Assembly (NCBI GenBank): GCA_965246935.1
Contig: CBDFGC010000008.1
Coordinates: 310,001-374,000, forward strand
Direction: 5' to 3'
DNA length: 64,000 nt
DNA from: JAZKFT01 sp965246935
GTDB lineage: Bacteria; Bacteroidota; Bacteroidia; Chitinophagales; Chitinophagaceae
The notes under the pieces are model-generated. The model ran no database searches. It was not told where the DNA came from and saw only the letters and a list, made by a program, of their open reading frames with translations. A program made the translations under genes and the position numbers. Shown here in pieces: positions 37,089-46,525 of this stretch (position 1 is its first letter; every line of letters begins with the position of its first letter).

Positions 37089-37132
37089 TTATTCAGCAGT
37101 TGAGCAGTTGAAGTTGGTACCTTTATAAAGCA

Positions 37133-37164
37133 AAAGCCGCTTTCTACATATAGAAAGCGGCTTT
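37133..37164. terminator. Bidirectional terminator between Fic fusion and sdhB
   Basis: Perfect 14-bp stem AAAGCCGCTTTCTA / TAGAAAGCGGCTTT with a 4-nt loop (CATA), flanked by A-rich and T-containing stretches. It lies between convergent genes ending at 37088 and 37183. Confidence 0.9.
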
Positions 37165-37182
37165 GAAAATATATTACAAAAC

Positions 37183-37947
37183 CTATCCTTCTGTACCCAC
37201 CCCGCTCAGTAAAAACTCATTATTCATTTTAGCAATATTGCTTAGCGTAATGCCTTTGGGGCAAACGGCTTCGCAGGCAGCCAGGTTGCTGCAATTGCCA
37301 AAGCCTTCTTTATCCATTTGGGCTACCATATTGGCTACCCGGGTTTTACGCTCCGGTGCTCCCTGCGGCAGCCAGGCCAGTTGCGAAATTTTGGAGGAGG
37401 TAAACAGCATGGCAGCACTGTTTTTACAAGCCGCCACACAAGCGCCACAGCCAATGCAGGAAGCTGCTATAAATGCCGCATCCGCTTTCTCTTTATTAAT
37501 GGGTATAGCGTTGGCATCTACGGCATTGCCGGTGTTTACGCTAATGTAGCCGCCTGCTGCTATGATGCGGTCAAAAGCGCTGCGGTCCACAACCAGGTCT
37601 TTTACCACAGGGAAAGCGTTTGCACGCCAGGGTTCTACCACAATGGTATCGCCATCTTTAAAAGCCCGCATGTGTAGCTGGCAGGTGGTATTGCGCAGCC
37701 AGGGGCCGTGTGGCCGCCCGTTGATGTACATATCGCAACTACCGCAAATGCCTTCGCGGCAATCGTGGTCAAAAGCAATCGGGTCGCCACCTTCAGCAAT
37801 CAGGCGTTCGTTCAGCACATCAAACATTTCCAGAAAGCTCATCTCCGATGAAATGTCTTTCACTTCATAGGTTTCAAAATTGCCTTTGGTCTTCGTGTTT
37901 TTCTGCCGCCACACTTTTAGGGTGAGGTTCATTGTGTAATGCTCCAT
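37183..37947 (-). CDS. sdhB: Succinate dehydrogenase/fumarate reductase iron-sulfur subunit
   Basis: About 254 residues from MEHYTMNLTLKVWRQ; an ATG five codons later is equally possible. CREGICGSCDMYINGRPHGPW with the later C in NTTCQLH binds [2Fe-2S]; CIGCGACVAACK and CSNLAACEAVCPKGI bind the [4Fe-4S] and [3Fe-4S] clusters. It passes electrons from SdhA to the membrane quinone site. In most Bacteroidota sdhC-sdhA-sdhB are contiguous; here about 3.1 kb with three genes and a relic separates sdhB from sdhA. sdhB begins 29 bp after the M64 peptidase stop. Confidence 0.96.
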   Translation of the reverse strand: MEHYTMNLTLKVWRQKNTKTKGNFETYEVKDISSEMSFLEMFDVLNERLIAEGGDPIAFDHDCREGICGSCDMYINGRPHGPWLRNTTCQLHMRAFKDGDTIVVEPWRANAFPVVKDLVVDRSAFDRIIAAGGYISVNTGNAVDANAIPINKEKADAAFIAASCIGCGACVAACKNSAAMLFTSSKISQLAWLPQGAPERKTRVANMVAQMDKEGFGNCSNLAACEAVCPKGITLSNIAKMNNEFLLSGVGTEG

Positions 37948-37975
37948 ATAGCTATATACTTCTTTACGGGTGTTA

Positions 37976-39667
37976 TTAATTGGCCGAGAGCGGAACGGTG
38001 TACATGCTGCTTCCAATCTGAATATTTGCAAAGTAAACGCCGGCTGCTTTATTTTCCAGATTAAAATCCGCTTCTAACCGATCTTTTATGATACCAAAAT
38101 TCTTTTTATATACTTCGGTACCACTTATTGATATAACCCGTAACGAAACCGGTTGTTCGGTATTCAGCAGGCAACTCACATGATATTTATGTGCATCTGC
38201 ATCCTGGAAAATTTTATAATAAAACCGGTCGAACGGGTTAGTGATTTTTAAAATATTGCTGTAAGCAACTGTACCGCTTTTTTCATTCATTATCAGGCGG
38301 TACCAGGTAGTAGGGAAGTTCATTTTCGGGTCGGTAAACTGGTAGTTTTTTGTACCGGCCTTTCCGCTAACAGTTGCTATCGTAGTAAAATTAATTCCAT
38401 CTCTGCTACTTTCTACATCAAAGTTTTTTAAATCATCTGTGCTTTCCACATTCCAGAAAAGTTCGGCTTCGGCATGATTATTCAATTTGCCAGCAAAAGA
38501 TAGCAGTTTAATGGGTAGTGCAGGATCTTTATATACCGTCCAGGTAATGCTGTTTACATACCCCACAGCAGGTAAAAAGGTTTTGGATAAAGTAGTCGTA
38601 TCAACTACTTCAGCCCTCAATATATTATTGCCTGTATTAAAAGTGGCAAACGGAATAGTTACGCTTGACTGGTTGGCTGCATAAGCCGTAGTGCTTCCGT
38701 TTAAATACCAGTTCACTTTTATAGTAGATGGAATGGATTGCAGATTTACTACAGAAAAAGTGGCAGGGTTTCTATTAGGGAGAGAATAAGAAGTAGTAGC
38801 CGGCAAATAGCTGTCAATCATGTTTACCAACTGGTGAATACGATCTACAAATCGCTCCGTACATACCGAGCAGAAAGGGTAACCGAGATACTGCATTTTG
38901 CATAACTGGTGTGGCCGGTACCAAACAGCCTGATTGCCGGAACTGCCGTATGGATAAATGCCAATACCATTGAGGTTATACCAGTTCTTCCATTTTACGG
39001 TGGTTGGATTACTATTTTGTGTCATATTGGGCTTTTCGGCGGCATACACATCGCCGGCCCAGTATTCGTCTGCCAGCCCGGCAAAGGAATGGCCAATTTC
39101 ATGGATGGCCACTTCAACTGATTGGGTATGGGTAGAAGCTGTTGCGTATGTGCCACCGGAGCCACCGTAGTAGGGTGAGTTTACTACAATAAAACCTTGG
39201 TCGTAATCGGGAACGTTGCTGGCCAATATACCTGACATACCGCTGGAGTTGATAGGTACCAGCAGGCGGTGGATAGAACCGTAATCAAAAGTGCTGCTGA
39301 AATAATTATTGGGGTTGACTACCGGTTGTCCGTTTGAAGTTGATTCATCGGAGGCAGTACCGGGGTGCTTGGCTCCTGCATCGGTAGAAGGCACCCGCAC
39401 AGCATAAGCATTAAAAAAATTTTTATACTGGCTAAAAGGTGTTTGCGCAAACAGTCCGTTGTTAATGGCAGTAGCGTTGGTAATATAAGTAGATAGCTGT
39501 GCTGATTGGTAGCCATCGCTCAAATAAGAAAAAATAATACGGTTGTTGCGGTTGCCATTGTTCAGCAACGTATCTACCGGAAAAACCTGGGCCGATAAAT
39601 CTAAGGAAGTAAAAACAACAGTAAGAAAAAGAATGGGATTCAATTTACAGGCGTCAAAATTGGGCAT
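37976..39667 (-). CDS. Secreted M64-family metallopeptidase with T9SS sorting domain
   Basis: About 563 residues from MPNFDACKLNPILFL; signal peptide ending DLSAQ. The frame extends further up but overlaps the upstream lipoprotein gene. Zinc motif HEIGHSFAGLADEY (HExxHxxGxxD) and the start VDTLLNNGNRNNRIIFSYLSDGYQ match the IgA-peptidase M64 family. After a beta-sandwich region, the last 75 residues (VISISGTEVYKKNFG...AAGVYFANIQIG) are a type A C-terminal signal for the type IX secretion system, so it should be exported to the surface. It sits between sdhA and sdhB. Confidence 0.9.
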   Translation of the reverse strand: MPNFDACKLNPILFLTVVFTSLDLSAQVFPVDTLLNNGNRNNRIIFSYLSDGYQSAQLSTYITNATAINNGLFAQTPFSQYKNFFNAYAVRVPSTDAGAKHPGTASDESTSNGQPVVNPNNYFSSTFDYGSIHRLLVPINSSGMSGILASNVPDYDQGFIVVNSPYYGGSGGTYATASTHTQSVEVAIHEIGHSFAGLADEYWAGDVYAAEKPNMTQNSNPTTVKWKNWYNLNGIGIYPYGSSGNQAVWYRPHQLCKMQYLGYPFCSVCTERFVDRIHQLVNMIDSYLPATTSYSLPNRNPATFSVVNLQSIPSTIKVNWYLNGSTTAYAANQSSVTIPFATFNTGNNILRAEVVDTTTLSKTFLPAVGYVNSITWTVYKDPALPIKLLSFAGKLNNHAEAELFWNVESTDDLKNFDVESSRDGINFTTIATVSGKAGTKNYQFTDPKMNFPTTWYRLIMNEKSGTVAYSNILKITNPFDRFYYKIFQDADAHKYHVSCLLNTEQPVSLRVISISGTEVYKKNFGIIKDRLEADFNLENKAAGVYFANIQIGSSMYTVPLSAN

Positions 39668-40175
39668 AATAAATCTTTTTAAGTGTGAAAGAATTAGATG
39701 CAGGTTTATAAATGGAAAGGTAGGGTGATTTCGGGTTCCATTGAAGCCGGAGGGTGAGTTCACTTTTTCTCTTTTGTAAAACGATTTTTCCTAATTCGCC
39801 GCTTGCTTCACCGGGGTATTCGTACACAGTGCTGAGTGGGTCGGGAAGTTTCAGCCAGTCACCTGTTTCACCTTCCCTGCTGCTCAACTGGCAGTACAGG
39901 TTATTCTTTTCTATTACCGGTTCTTCTTTCAGGTTAGCACCTTTTACAATGCCGTTGGCAAACTGTACTTTTTTTACTGAAAATCCGTACTCATCTTTTG
40001 TGCTATCTGCCCGTGTAACCTCAAGCGTCAGGAACAATATTTTATCACCTTCGCCGGCTGGGTGAATGTTTAGTTTTTGAGGATTGGCAGCTTGTACCGG
40101 GGCTGTGTTTTTGCGTTGGCCTCCGCACGCAAGACTTAGCAAAATCAAGAGTATGATGCAAATCTGGCGGGGCAT
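39654..40175 (-). CDS. Putative lipoprotein of unknown function
   Basis: 173 residues. MPRQICIILLILLSLACGGQ is a lipoprotein signal with the lipobox cysteine at 17. The rest is a predicted beta-rich domain without recognised family. Its last codons overlap the start of the M64 peptidase gene by 14 bp, implying cotranscription and perhaps coupled translation. Confidence 0.75.
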   Translation of the reverse strand: MPRQICIILLILLSLACGGQRKNTAPVQAANPQKLNIHPAGEGDKILFLTLEVTRADSTKDEYGFSVKKVQFANGIVKGANLKEEPVIEKNNLYCQLSSREGETGDWLKLPDPLSTVYEYPGEASGELGKIVLQKRKSELTLRLQWNPKSPYLSIYKPASNSFTLKKIYYAQF

Positions 40176-40208
40176 ATCAGTTGTATTGGCTGGACTTGTT
40201 ATGAAGAC

Positions 40209-40604
40209 TTAAGCTGTTCTTTTACTTTTCAAATAATTCAGGTAATCTTTATAATGAATTTTACGCTTTCCTGTTGGATGTTGATTGTACCAGTAAACCC
40301 ACGCATTTAAAAATTTTCCACCTCTTAATCTAACTTCCTCTTTCTCCCTGCTAAAATTTTCACCTTCATACGCATCCAATACTTTGAAAAATTTATCAGG
40401 ATTATTAATCAAAAAAACATCACCAACAACTTCACTTTTTTCATTCTCTTTTATGGCTCCGGGATAACGGCCTAAATCATATAACGAAGCATCTACTTTT
40501 GCTTTTCCAATATATTCAAGCTCTTTGGACACTTTGTCCTTTAATTTAAGAGCATAATTATTTCGCAATGTGCCGTAAGCAAAAAGATAATTATTAGTTT
40601 CCAT
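40209..40604 (-). CDS. Gamma-glutamylcyclotransferase-like protein
   Basis: 131 residues. LFAYGTLRNNYA is the BtrG/GGCT YGTLR substrate-binding loop, and LDAYEGENFSRE carries the catalytic glutamate (DAYEG). The family cyclises gamma-glutamyl groups to 5-oxoproline. It lies 33 bp upstream of the lipoprotein gene on the same strand. Ends with a basic tail. Confidence 0.88.
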   Translation of the reverse strand: METNNYLFAYGTLRNNYALKLKDKVSKELEYIGKAKVDASLYDLGRYPGAIKENEKSEVVGDVFLINNPDKFFKVLDAYEGENFSREKEEVRLRGGKFLNAWVYWYNQHPTGKRKIHYKDYLNYLKSKRTA

Positions 40605-40672
40605 TTGCTTTTAATCTCTGTATTAGAATTCTTTGTTTTTCAAAGCTATACGCTACATTAATAATCCAGGCT

Positions 40673-41010
40673 TTACAAACAAGGTGTGTTGTCAATTTTA
40701 GTAAGGTAATAATCAAATAAGTTACTTACCTCTTTTATCCTCAACTGCCTTCGAATTCCAAGGCAGCAATAAACTCAAAAAAAATTTAGATAATCAGACA
40801 GCTTTTCTTCTTCATCGGTTACAATTTTATCATCACTCTTAATCTTCTTCACAATATCTCCGGACTCAATCCATCTTCTTACTTCTTTAAATCTTTCATT
40901 TTCGTAAAATTTCTCGGATAATGCTGTTAACTACTCTGCTCTCTTTGTTTTTGTTTGGCTTTTATAATTCAAAGCAGCAATCAAAATTCCAAAAGCAGCT
41001 ACAAGTTTTT
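40673..41010 (-). pseudogene. Decayed gene (membrane anchor plus DUF4760-like helices)
   Basis: The minus strand reads KLVAAFGILIAALNYKSQ (a membrane helix), then after a TAG, LTALSEKFYENERFKEVRRWIES...EEEKLSDYLNFF, then RIKEVSNLFDYYL. It resembles small DUF4760-type proteins. Damage seen: an in-frame TAG (probably from TGG), an extra base in an A8 run (40777-40784 on the plus strand) and a compensating lost G near 40750. No start codon remains. It lies between sdhA and the cyclotransferase gene and accounts for most of this 444-bp gap. Confidence 0.65.
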
Positions 41011-41048
41011 AAACAACATTTATCCGGTCTTTGATACAAGGGTTCATC

Positions 41049-43022
41049 TTATTTGTATGACCGCTGGCTTGGCTTCACTACTTCATATTCCAGTGGTTCT
41101 TTATTTAGTTGCCAATTGCTTTCGCCTTTAAATTCCCAGGCAGCTACATACATGTACTTGCTGTCGTCCCGCAGGGCCTCCCCTTCTTCGGTTTGGGCTT
41201 CTTCTCTAAAGTGGCCACCACAGCTTTCGGCACGGTTTAAGGCATCCCGGCACATTAGTTCACCTAATTCTATAAAGTCGGCTACCCTACCTGCCTTGTC
41301 CAATTCCCAGTTCATTTCATTTATGTCGCCGGGTATCCGCACATCGCTCCAGAATTCTTTTTTTAATGCCTGTATCTCGGTTATGGCTTCCGTCAACCCT
41401 TCTGCATTGCGAGCCATGCCGCATTTATCCCACATAATTTTGCCCAGCCGCTTATGAAAGCTTTCTACTGTTTTCGTTCCCTTAATAGTCATTAATCTGT
41501 TTATACGATCTGCTACCTCTTTCTCCGTTTTTATAAACTCCGGATGGTCAGTCGGAATGGATTTTACGTGTATTTCATCAGCCAAATAATTACCAATAGT
41601 ATAGGGCAGCACAAAATAACCATCTGCCAACCCCTGCATCAATGCACTTGCACCCAGGCGGTTAGCACCGTGGTCACTAAAGTTGGCTTCGCCTAATGCA
41701 TATAGTCCCGGCACACTCGTTTGTAATTCATAATCTACCCAAAGGCCGCCCATAGTATAATGCACAGCAGGGTAGATACGCATCGGAATTTCGTAGGGGT
41801 TTTCACCGGTAATCTTTTCGTACATCTCAAACAGGTTACCGTATTTTTCTTCCACCACTTCTTTACCTAATTTTATCAGCGTCGTATCATCGGCTGTATC
41901 AGCACTGTGTTTGCCATATTCTATTTGCCCATAACGTTTGATGGCATCGGCAAAATCGAGGTATACCGCCATTTTGGTAGTACCTACACCATAGCCTTCA
42001 TCACAACGCTCCTTGGCGGCACGGCTGGCCACATCCCGTGGTACTAAGTTTCCAAATGCCGGATATCTTCTTTCCAGGTAATAATCCCGTTCTTCTTCCG
42101 GTATTTCGCTGGCCTTCCGTTTATCATCTTTCTTTTTAGGTACCCAGATGCGGCCATCATTACGCAGACTTTCGCTCATTAAGGTTAGCTTGCTTTGGTG
42201 GTCGCCACTTACGGGTATGCAGGTAGGGTGTATTTGTGTAAAACAGGGATTGCCAAACATAGCCCCTTTGCGGTGGGCCTTCCAGGCAGCGGTTACATTG
42301 CAACCCATGGCATTGGTGCTTAGGTAAAACACATTGCCATAGCCACCACTACAAAGTAAAACGGCATGACCAAAATGGCGTTCCAGTTCGCCGGTATTCA
42401 GGTTGCGGGCAATAATGCCACGGGCTTTTCCATCAATGGTTACCACATCCAGCATTTCGTGGCGGGCATACATTTTTACATTTCCCAAAGCTACCTGCCG
42501 TTCCAATGCACTGTAGGCGCCCAGCAATAATTGCTGGCCGGTTTGCCCGGCGGCGTAAAATGTACGCTGTACCTGCGTACCGCCGAAAGACCGGTTGCTA
42601 AGCAAACCGCCGTATTCACGGGCAAAAGGCACACCCTGCGCTACGCACTGGTCAATAATAGCAGCGCTTACTTCTGCCAGGCGATGTACGTTGCCTTCCC
42701 GGCTGCGGTAGTCGCCGCCTTTAATAGTATCGTAAAACAGGCGATAGACACTATCCCCGTCGTTCTGGTAATTTTTAGCTGCATTAATACCACCCTGCGC
42801 TGCAATGGAGTGCGCCCTGCGGGGGCTGTCCTGGTAGCAGAATGCTTTTACTTTATAGCCCAGTTCGCCCAGAGCGGCAGCCGCCGACGCACCCGCCAAA
42901 CCGGTTCCTACAATTACAATTTCCAGCTTACGTTTATTGGCCGGGTTCACCAGTTTACAGGTAGCCTTATAATTTTTCCATTTGCTATCCAGCGGGCCGG
43001 CAGGTATTTTAGCATTCAGCAT
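41049..43022 (-). CDS. sdhA: Succinate dehydrogenase/fumarate reductase flavoprotein subunit
   Basis: 657 residues. IVGTGLAGASAAAALGELGYKVKAF is the FAD-binding Rossmann motif; HSIAAQGGINAAKNY contains the histidine that carries covalent FAD. HPTCIP, RLGASALMQGLADGYF and the C-terminal capping domain are typical of the Bacteroidota type. It oxidises succinate to fumarate (or the reverse). It lies 129 bp after sdhC; sdhB, normally next, is displaced. Confidence 0.97.
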   Translation of the reverse strand: MLNAKIPAGPLDSKWKNYKATCKLVNPANKRKLEIVIVGTGLAGASAAAALGELGYKVKAFCYQDSPRRAHSIAAQGGINAAKNYQNDGDSVYRLFYDTIKGGDYRSREGNVHRLAEVSAAIIDQCVAQGVPFAREYGGLLSNRSFGGTQVQRTFYAAGQTGQQLLLGAYSALERQVALGNVKMYARHEMLDVVTIDGKARGIIARNLNTGELERHFGHAVLLCSGGYGNVFYLSTNAMGCNVTAAWKAHRKGAMFGNPCFTQIHPTCIPVSGDHQSKLTLMSESLRNDGRIWVPKKKDDKRKASEIPEEERDYYLERRYPAFGNLVPRDVASRAAKERCDEGYGVGTTKMAVYLDFADAIKRYGQIEYGKHSADTADDTTLIKLGKEVVEEKYGNLFEMYEKITGENPYEIPMRIYPAVHYTMGGLWVDYELQTSVPGLYALGEANFSDHGANRLGASALMQGLADGYFVLPYTIGNYLADEIHVKSIPTDHPEFIKTEKEVADRINRLMTIKGTKTVESFHKRLGKIMWDKCGMARNAEGLTEAITEIQALKKEFWSDVRIPGDINEMNWELDKAGRVADFIELGELMCRDALNRAESCGGHFREEAQTEEGEALRDDSKYMYVAAWEFKGESNWQLNKEPLEYEVVKPSQRSYK

Positions 43023-43151
43023 AGTTCAGCAATTAAATTCTTTTCAGGAAAACGAAGTGTAGTGCGGCGTAAATAGTGTATAAAGAAAGAACAATAAACA
43101 GGTATAGGTGTTCGGTAAAAAGGCAGAATTATCCTCCTTTTACAAATAAAA

Positions 43152-43841
43152 TTACTTCAGCCATTTAAAGTGAATAGCAATTGGCATGAGGGCAAATACC
43201 AGCGGAATCACAATGGAGTAAACATAGCCGGTGCCTTTTACCAGGCCAATGTATTTTTTATTGCTTAGGCCCATGGTGCGGAAGGCACTTTTGAAACCAT
43301 GCAACAGGTGATAAGCCAAAGAAATACAACCTAATACATAAACTACTACTACCCACGGAATACTGAAAGTGAGCTGCATTAACCTATACATGTTATGCAT
43401 TTCAACATTGTTGTACACAATTGGTACAATATCCTGGTGTGTAAAGCGGGCTTTTACCCAAAAAGCACTTAGGTGTAAAATAAGAAATAATAAGATAAGG
43501 GTACCCAGCAGGCCCATAGAACGGCTGTACCAGGTGGAGCCCCGGCTGCCCAGGGCTTTTGCATACCCCACCTTGCGGGTGGTGCTGTTTTGATACCATA
43601 ATACAAAGCCTTGTATAATGTGCAACAGGAAGCCGGCAAACAAACCATACTCTAAAATACGGATTACGACCATTGAACCCATAAAATGAGCTGCCTTATT
43701 AAACATTTCGCCTCCGTCGTTAGCAAAAATGCAGGAGTTAAGCCCTACATGTACAATCAGAAAAGTAATGAGGAAAAAACCGCTGAGCGCCATCACGATT
43801 TTCTTGCCGATAGAAGAGGTAAATAATTGCTGCCAGGTCAT
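43152..43841 (-). CDS. sdhC: Succinate dehydrogenase cytochrome b subunit
   Basis: 229 residues, five membrane helices. SSIGKKIVMALSGFFLITFLIVHVGLN is the N-terminal signature of the Bacteroidota/epsilon type B cytochrome b558 subunit; histidines in HVGLN, FLLHIIQGFVLW and CISLAYHLLHGFKSAF are heme ligand candidates. It anchors SdhAB and exchanges electrons with menaquinone. First gene of the sdh operon. Confidence 0.95.
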   Translation of the reverse strand: MTWQQLFTSSIGKKIVMALSGFFLITFLIVHVGLNSCIFANDGGEMFNKAAHFMGSMVVIRILEYGLFAGFLLHIIQGFVLWYQNSTTRKVGYAKALGSRGSTWYSRSMGLLGTLILLFLILHLSAFWVKARFTHQDIVPIVYNNVEMHNMYRLMQLTFSIPWVVVVYVLGCISLAYHLLHGFKSAFRTMGLSNKKYIGLVKGTGYVYSIVIPLVFALMPIAIHFKWLK

Positions 43842-43875
43842 ACAATCTACGTGGGTTTTGATAAGCCAATCTGCA

Positions 43876-43883
43876 CAAAAGTA
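43876..43883 (-). promoter_or_regulatory. Candidate -7 box of the sdh operon
   Basis: TACTTTTG on the minus strand matches TAnnTTTG and lies 35 bp before the sdhC ATG. No clear -33 TTTG at the standard distance. Confidence 0.4.
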
Positions 43884-44159
43884 AGCGGGCCGGTTTATAT
43901 GCTTTTATCTTTTTTTAACAAACAAAGCAGAAGTTCACATGTTCACTCATTTACTTATCCACTTGTTAAAAGTCCATGTGTTGATACCAACATGATCTTT
44001 TTATTTATTACTTTCTTTAACCTAAAATAATAGATAGATACTGATAAACTGTAACCTAATTTAATAGCCTGTTCTATTTTTCTTAAAAAAAAGAAAGAAA
44101 ATGCTTTTGGCCGGTCTAAGGCGCCTACAGCCGGGTTAATTCATTCGTGTAATGGCCTA

Positions 44160-44570
44160 TTGTGCCGTAGGTACAACCTGTTTGTAGCAATGAAGGTTTT
44201 AAGAACGCCATGATGCCACGTAGTGGCTACCTGTTTGATCATTTTAAAGTAAAGGAACAAGTGTTGTTTGAAATAATAAATCAGGCAGTTGTTTAGTATC
44301 TACATTTATTTGACACTTTACTATGTAGTTGATTTTTGAGCGAAATAAGGCGGATTTTGCAGCCATAGCCGGCATTCTACGGCGAAAAATCCAACGATAT
44401 TGCAGCCGGAAAGCGACACAGATTATTTATTAAAATAATTTTAGACAGCCTTTAAACAAATGCTGTCAAATCAGGTATATAATGGCTAAACAGATAGCCA
44501 CTACGTGGCATAAAGCACCAAATCACTTATATGCTTACTACTACAAATAGAATGTGCCTACAACACATAA
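44160..44570. repeat. Second copy of the MITE-like repeat, split and diverged
   Basis: Left end TGTGCCGTAGGTACAACCTG... (44161-44187) and TGCCACGTAGTGGCTACC (44214-44231); right end TAGCCACTACGTGGCA (44495-44510) and a diverged CTACAAATAG...TGCCTAC (about 44541-44559). The arms mirror each other as in the 23.1-kb element, but the space between them is about 260 bp rather than 13. The rest of the 988-bp gap (43842-44829) is AT-rich and shows no gene; short GTTCACATGTTCACTCATTTAC-type repeats lie at 43933-43966. Confidence 0.7.
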
Positions 44571-44829
44571 AACCGATCCTATTACATTTTGTATCTGTTT
44601 TCCAACAAGTGTTAAAATACTAAACAGCATTATTAATTGCTACGGTGGCCGTTACAGGTATTAGTTTGGTAGAAAAATAAATGCTTTGCTTTTTATACAA
44701 TTACCAGGGCACAAGTCTTAGGGGTTCTGTTAATGCCGTGATTTACAATACTTAATATGGCCTGTCATTTGCGTATTATTAAAATCCCCTCAGCTGCATT
44801 TTTACTCATTTAATTTAAAAAACAAGTGT

Positions 44830-45090
44830 ATGAAAAAATTACTCTTCATTCCGCTGGCTTTATTGGCTTTATTTGGGAGTGCCCAGGTAAAAAAGCAAAT
44901 GAAAACGCCTGTAACCGTTGACAGTACATCGAAAAAGCAGACGAAGTACAATGACAACGTAGATGACCGGATGAAAGGCCCGAATGGCGAAAAAGTATTT
45001 ATGGGGCCAAACGGGGGCCGCTACTACATGAAAGGTACACAGAAAGTTTATGTAACTTCTGCTGCCAGTAAAAAGAAAAAAGGCGCTTAG
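44830..45090 (+). CDS. Small secreted basic protein
   Basis: 86 residues with a signal peptide (MKKLLFIPLALLALFGSAQ). The mature part ends GPNGEKVFMGPNGGRYYMKGTQKVYV, a G-P-x-G-G-x-Y-Y repeat-like motif resembling the PBCV basic adaptor domain, then a lysine-rich tail. Function unknown. Followed by a terminator hairpin. Confidence 0.7.
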   Translation: MKKLLFIPLALLALFGSAQVKKQMKTPVTVDSTSKKQTKYNDNVDDRMKGPNGEKVFMGPNGGRYYMKGTQKVYVTSAASKKKKGA

Positions 45091-45101
45091 TTAAATTCCT
45101 C

Positions 45102-45134
45102 CTAAAAGCCAGGCTTATTTGTCTGGTCTTTTTT
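45102..45134 (+). terminator. Terminator after the small secreted protein gene
   Basis: AAAAGCCAG ... CTGG-T-CTTTTTT: an 8-9-bp stem with one bulged T and a 9-nt loop, followed by a T run. Confidence 0.65.
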
Positions 45135-45146
45135 ATGGGCAGGTTG

Positions 45147-46499
45147 CTATCGACCCGCTGGCATAGGCACTACGGGTAAGCTTTCATTACCAGTATCATT
45201 TACACTTTGCACAGCAAAAAAATAATTGTCTTTGGAATAGGTGAGGCGGATGCTGGTGGCTGCTGTGAAAAATTTTCGTTGCCATACCGGGCTGGTGGTT
45301 TCCCGCATCAAAATATAATAGCCTTTTGGACTACCGGAGGCCGGTGCTTTCCAGGATAAGTTGGTAGCATTGGTCAGGTTGGCGGTTCCAACAGTTACAG
45401 CTTGTGGCATAGCCGGGGCTTTTGCTAAATTGGCCAGGTTGCACAGGTTGAGCGCTGTGTTTTTACGCAGGTATTCAAAATCCATAAACTCCGCCAGATC
45501 ACCGTATTTAATTCCGTTTTCGGTACGCAGGTCCTGGTGCTGGTGTTCGTAATTTTCATTCATCTCGGTAATGCGTATAGCAGCAAAGCCTTGCTGCACA
45601 AAAGGCGTATGGTCACCGCCCCGCAAAAAGCGATCGTTGCGGTACACCATTACCACTTCTAAATTATCTACATAGCGTTCCCCGGTTTCTTTTACATAAC
45701 GGGCAAGCTGGCGTGCCTTGCCATCATTCTCTAACCCTAAACTTCGGATGTTCGCTATGGTTCTTCCGGTATCAAATGCAGGGAGGCCTTCACTAAAAAC
45801 ACGTACACGGGTATTATCAATGATTCTGGTTTCGCTGCTGTTATTACTACCCATAATATCGTTGTTCAGCATTGCTTCTATATTCCAGCCTTTTTCTTTT
45901 GCCTGTTTTGCTAAAAATCCTGAACCCAGCAGGCTTTGTTCTTCACCACTTACGGCAACGAAAATAATCGTGGCTCCAAAACGGCGGCTGCTCATAACAC
46001 GGGCACATTCCAACACGGCTGCTACCCCGCTGCCATCATCATTGGCGCCCGGTGCTGCTGCAGTTGCATTCATTACATCTGTTACCCGGCTATCCAGGTG
46101 CCCGCTAATCAGGAAAATCCGATTGTCGGCAGGATCAGTGCCTTTTAATATAGCCATGGCGTTACCCAGGCTTATTACCTTGTTTACACGGCGGCCATCC
46201 GGTTGCAATGTGGTCGTATCAACATAAGCCGTTAGCCTGCCATTGGCATTTGCTGCAAACGTCTGAAACTTACTAACTACCCAATTGCGGGCAGCGCCAA
46301 TCCCCTGCTTTTTATCGGTAGTGGTGCTAAGCGTACTGCGGGTGCCAAAGCTTACCATTTGAGTTATATAACTACGGAGAGAATCTGCGGAAACCTCGCT
46401 TACCATGTTTTGGATACTCGTATCCCTTTGTATAATGGTTTGGGCATTCAGACCGTGTATTAATAAGGTAAGAATAACAGTAGTAATAATTTTTAGCAT
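45147..46499 (-). CDS. Secreted M28-family zinc peptidase with C-terminal Fn3-like domain
   Basis: 450 residues, signal peptide MLKIITTVILTLLIHGLNAQ. SGHLDSR, PGANDDGSGVAAVLECARVM (bridging Asp) and VAVSGEEQSLLGS (catalytic and metal Glu) are the M28 zinc-site motifs; a late HTPF provides the last His. Residues about 360-450 look like a fibronectin type III domain (NATNLSWKAPASGSPKGYYILMRET). It probably acts as an aminopeptidase in the periplasm or outside the cell. Confidence 0.93.
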   Translation of the reverse strand: MLKIITTVILTLLIHGLNAQTIIQRDTSIQNMVSEVSADSLRSYITQMVSFGTRSTLSTTTDKKQGIGAARNWVVSKFQTFAANANGRLTAYVDTTTLQPDGRRVNKVISLGNAMAILKGTDPADNRIFLISGHLDSRVTDVMNATAAAPGANDDGSGVAAVLECARVMSSRRFGATIIFVAVSGEEQSLLGSGFLAKQAKEKGWNIEAMLNNDIMGSNNSSETRIIDNTRVRVFSEGLPAFDTGRTIANIRSLGLENDGKARQLARYVKETGERYVDNLEVVMVYRNDRFLRGGDHTPFVQQGFAAIRITEMNENYEHQHQDLRTENGIKYGDLAEFMDFEYLRKNTALNLCNLANLAKAPAMPQAVTVGTANLTNATNLSWKAPASGSPKGYYILMRETTSPVWQRKFFTAATSIRLTYSKDNYFFAVQSVNDTGNESLPVVPMPAGR

Positions 46500-46525
46500 G
46501 ACTAAAAATAGCGGAAACCAATGAA

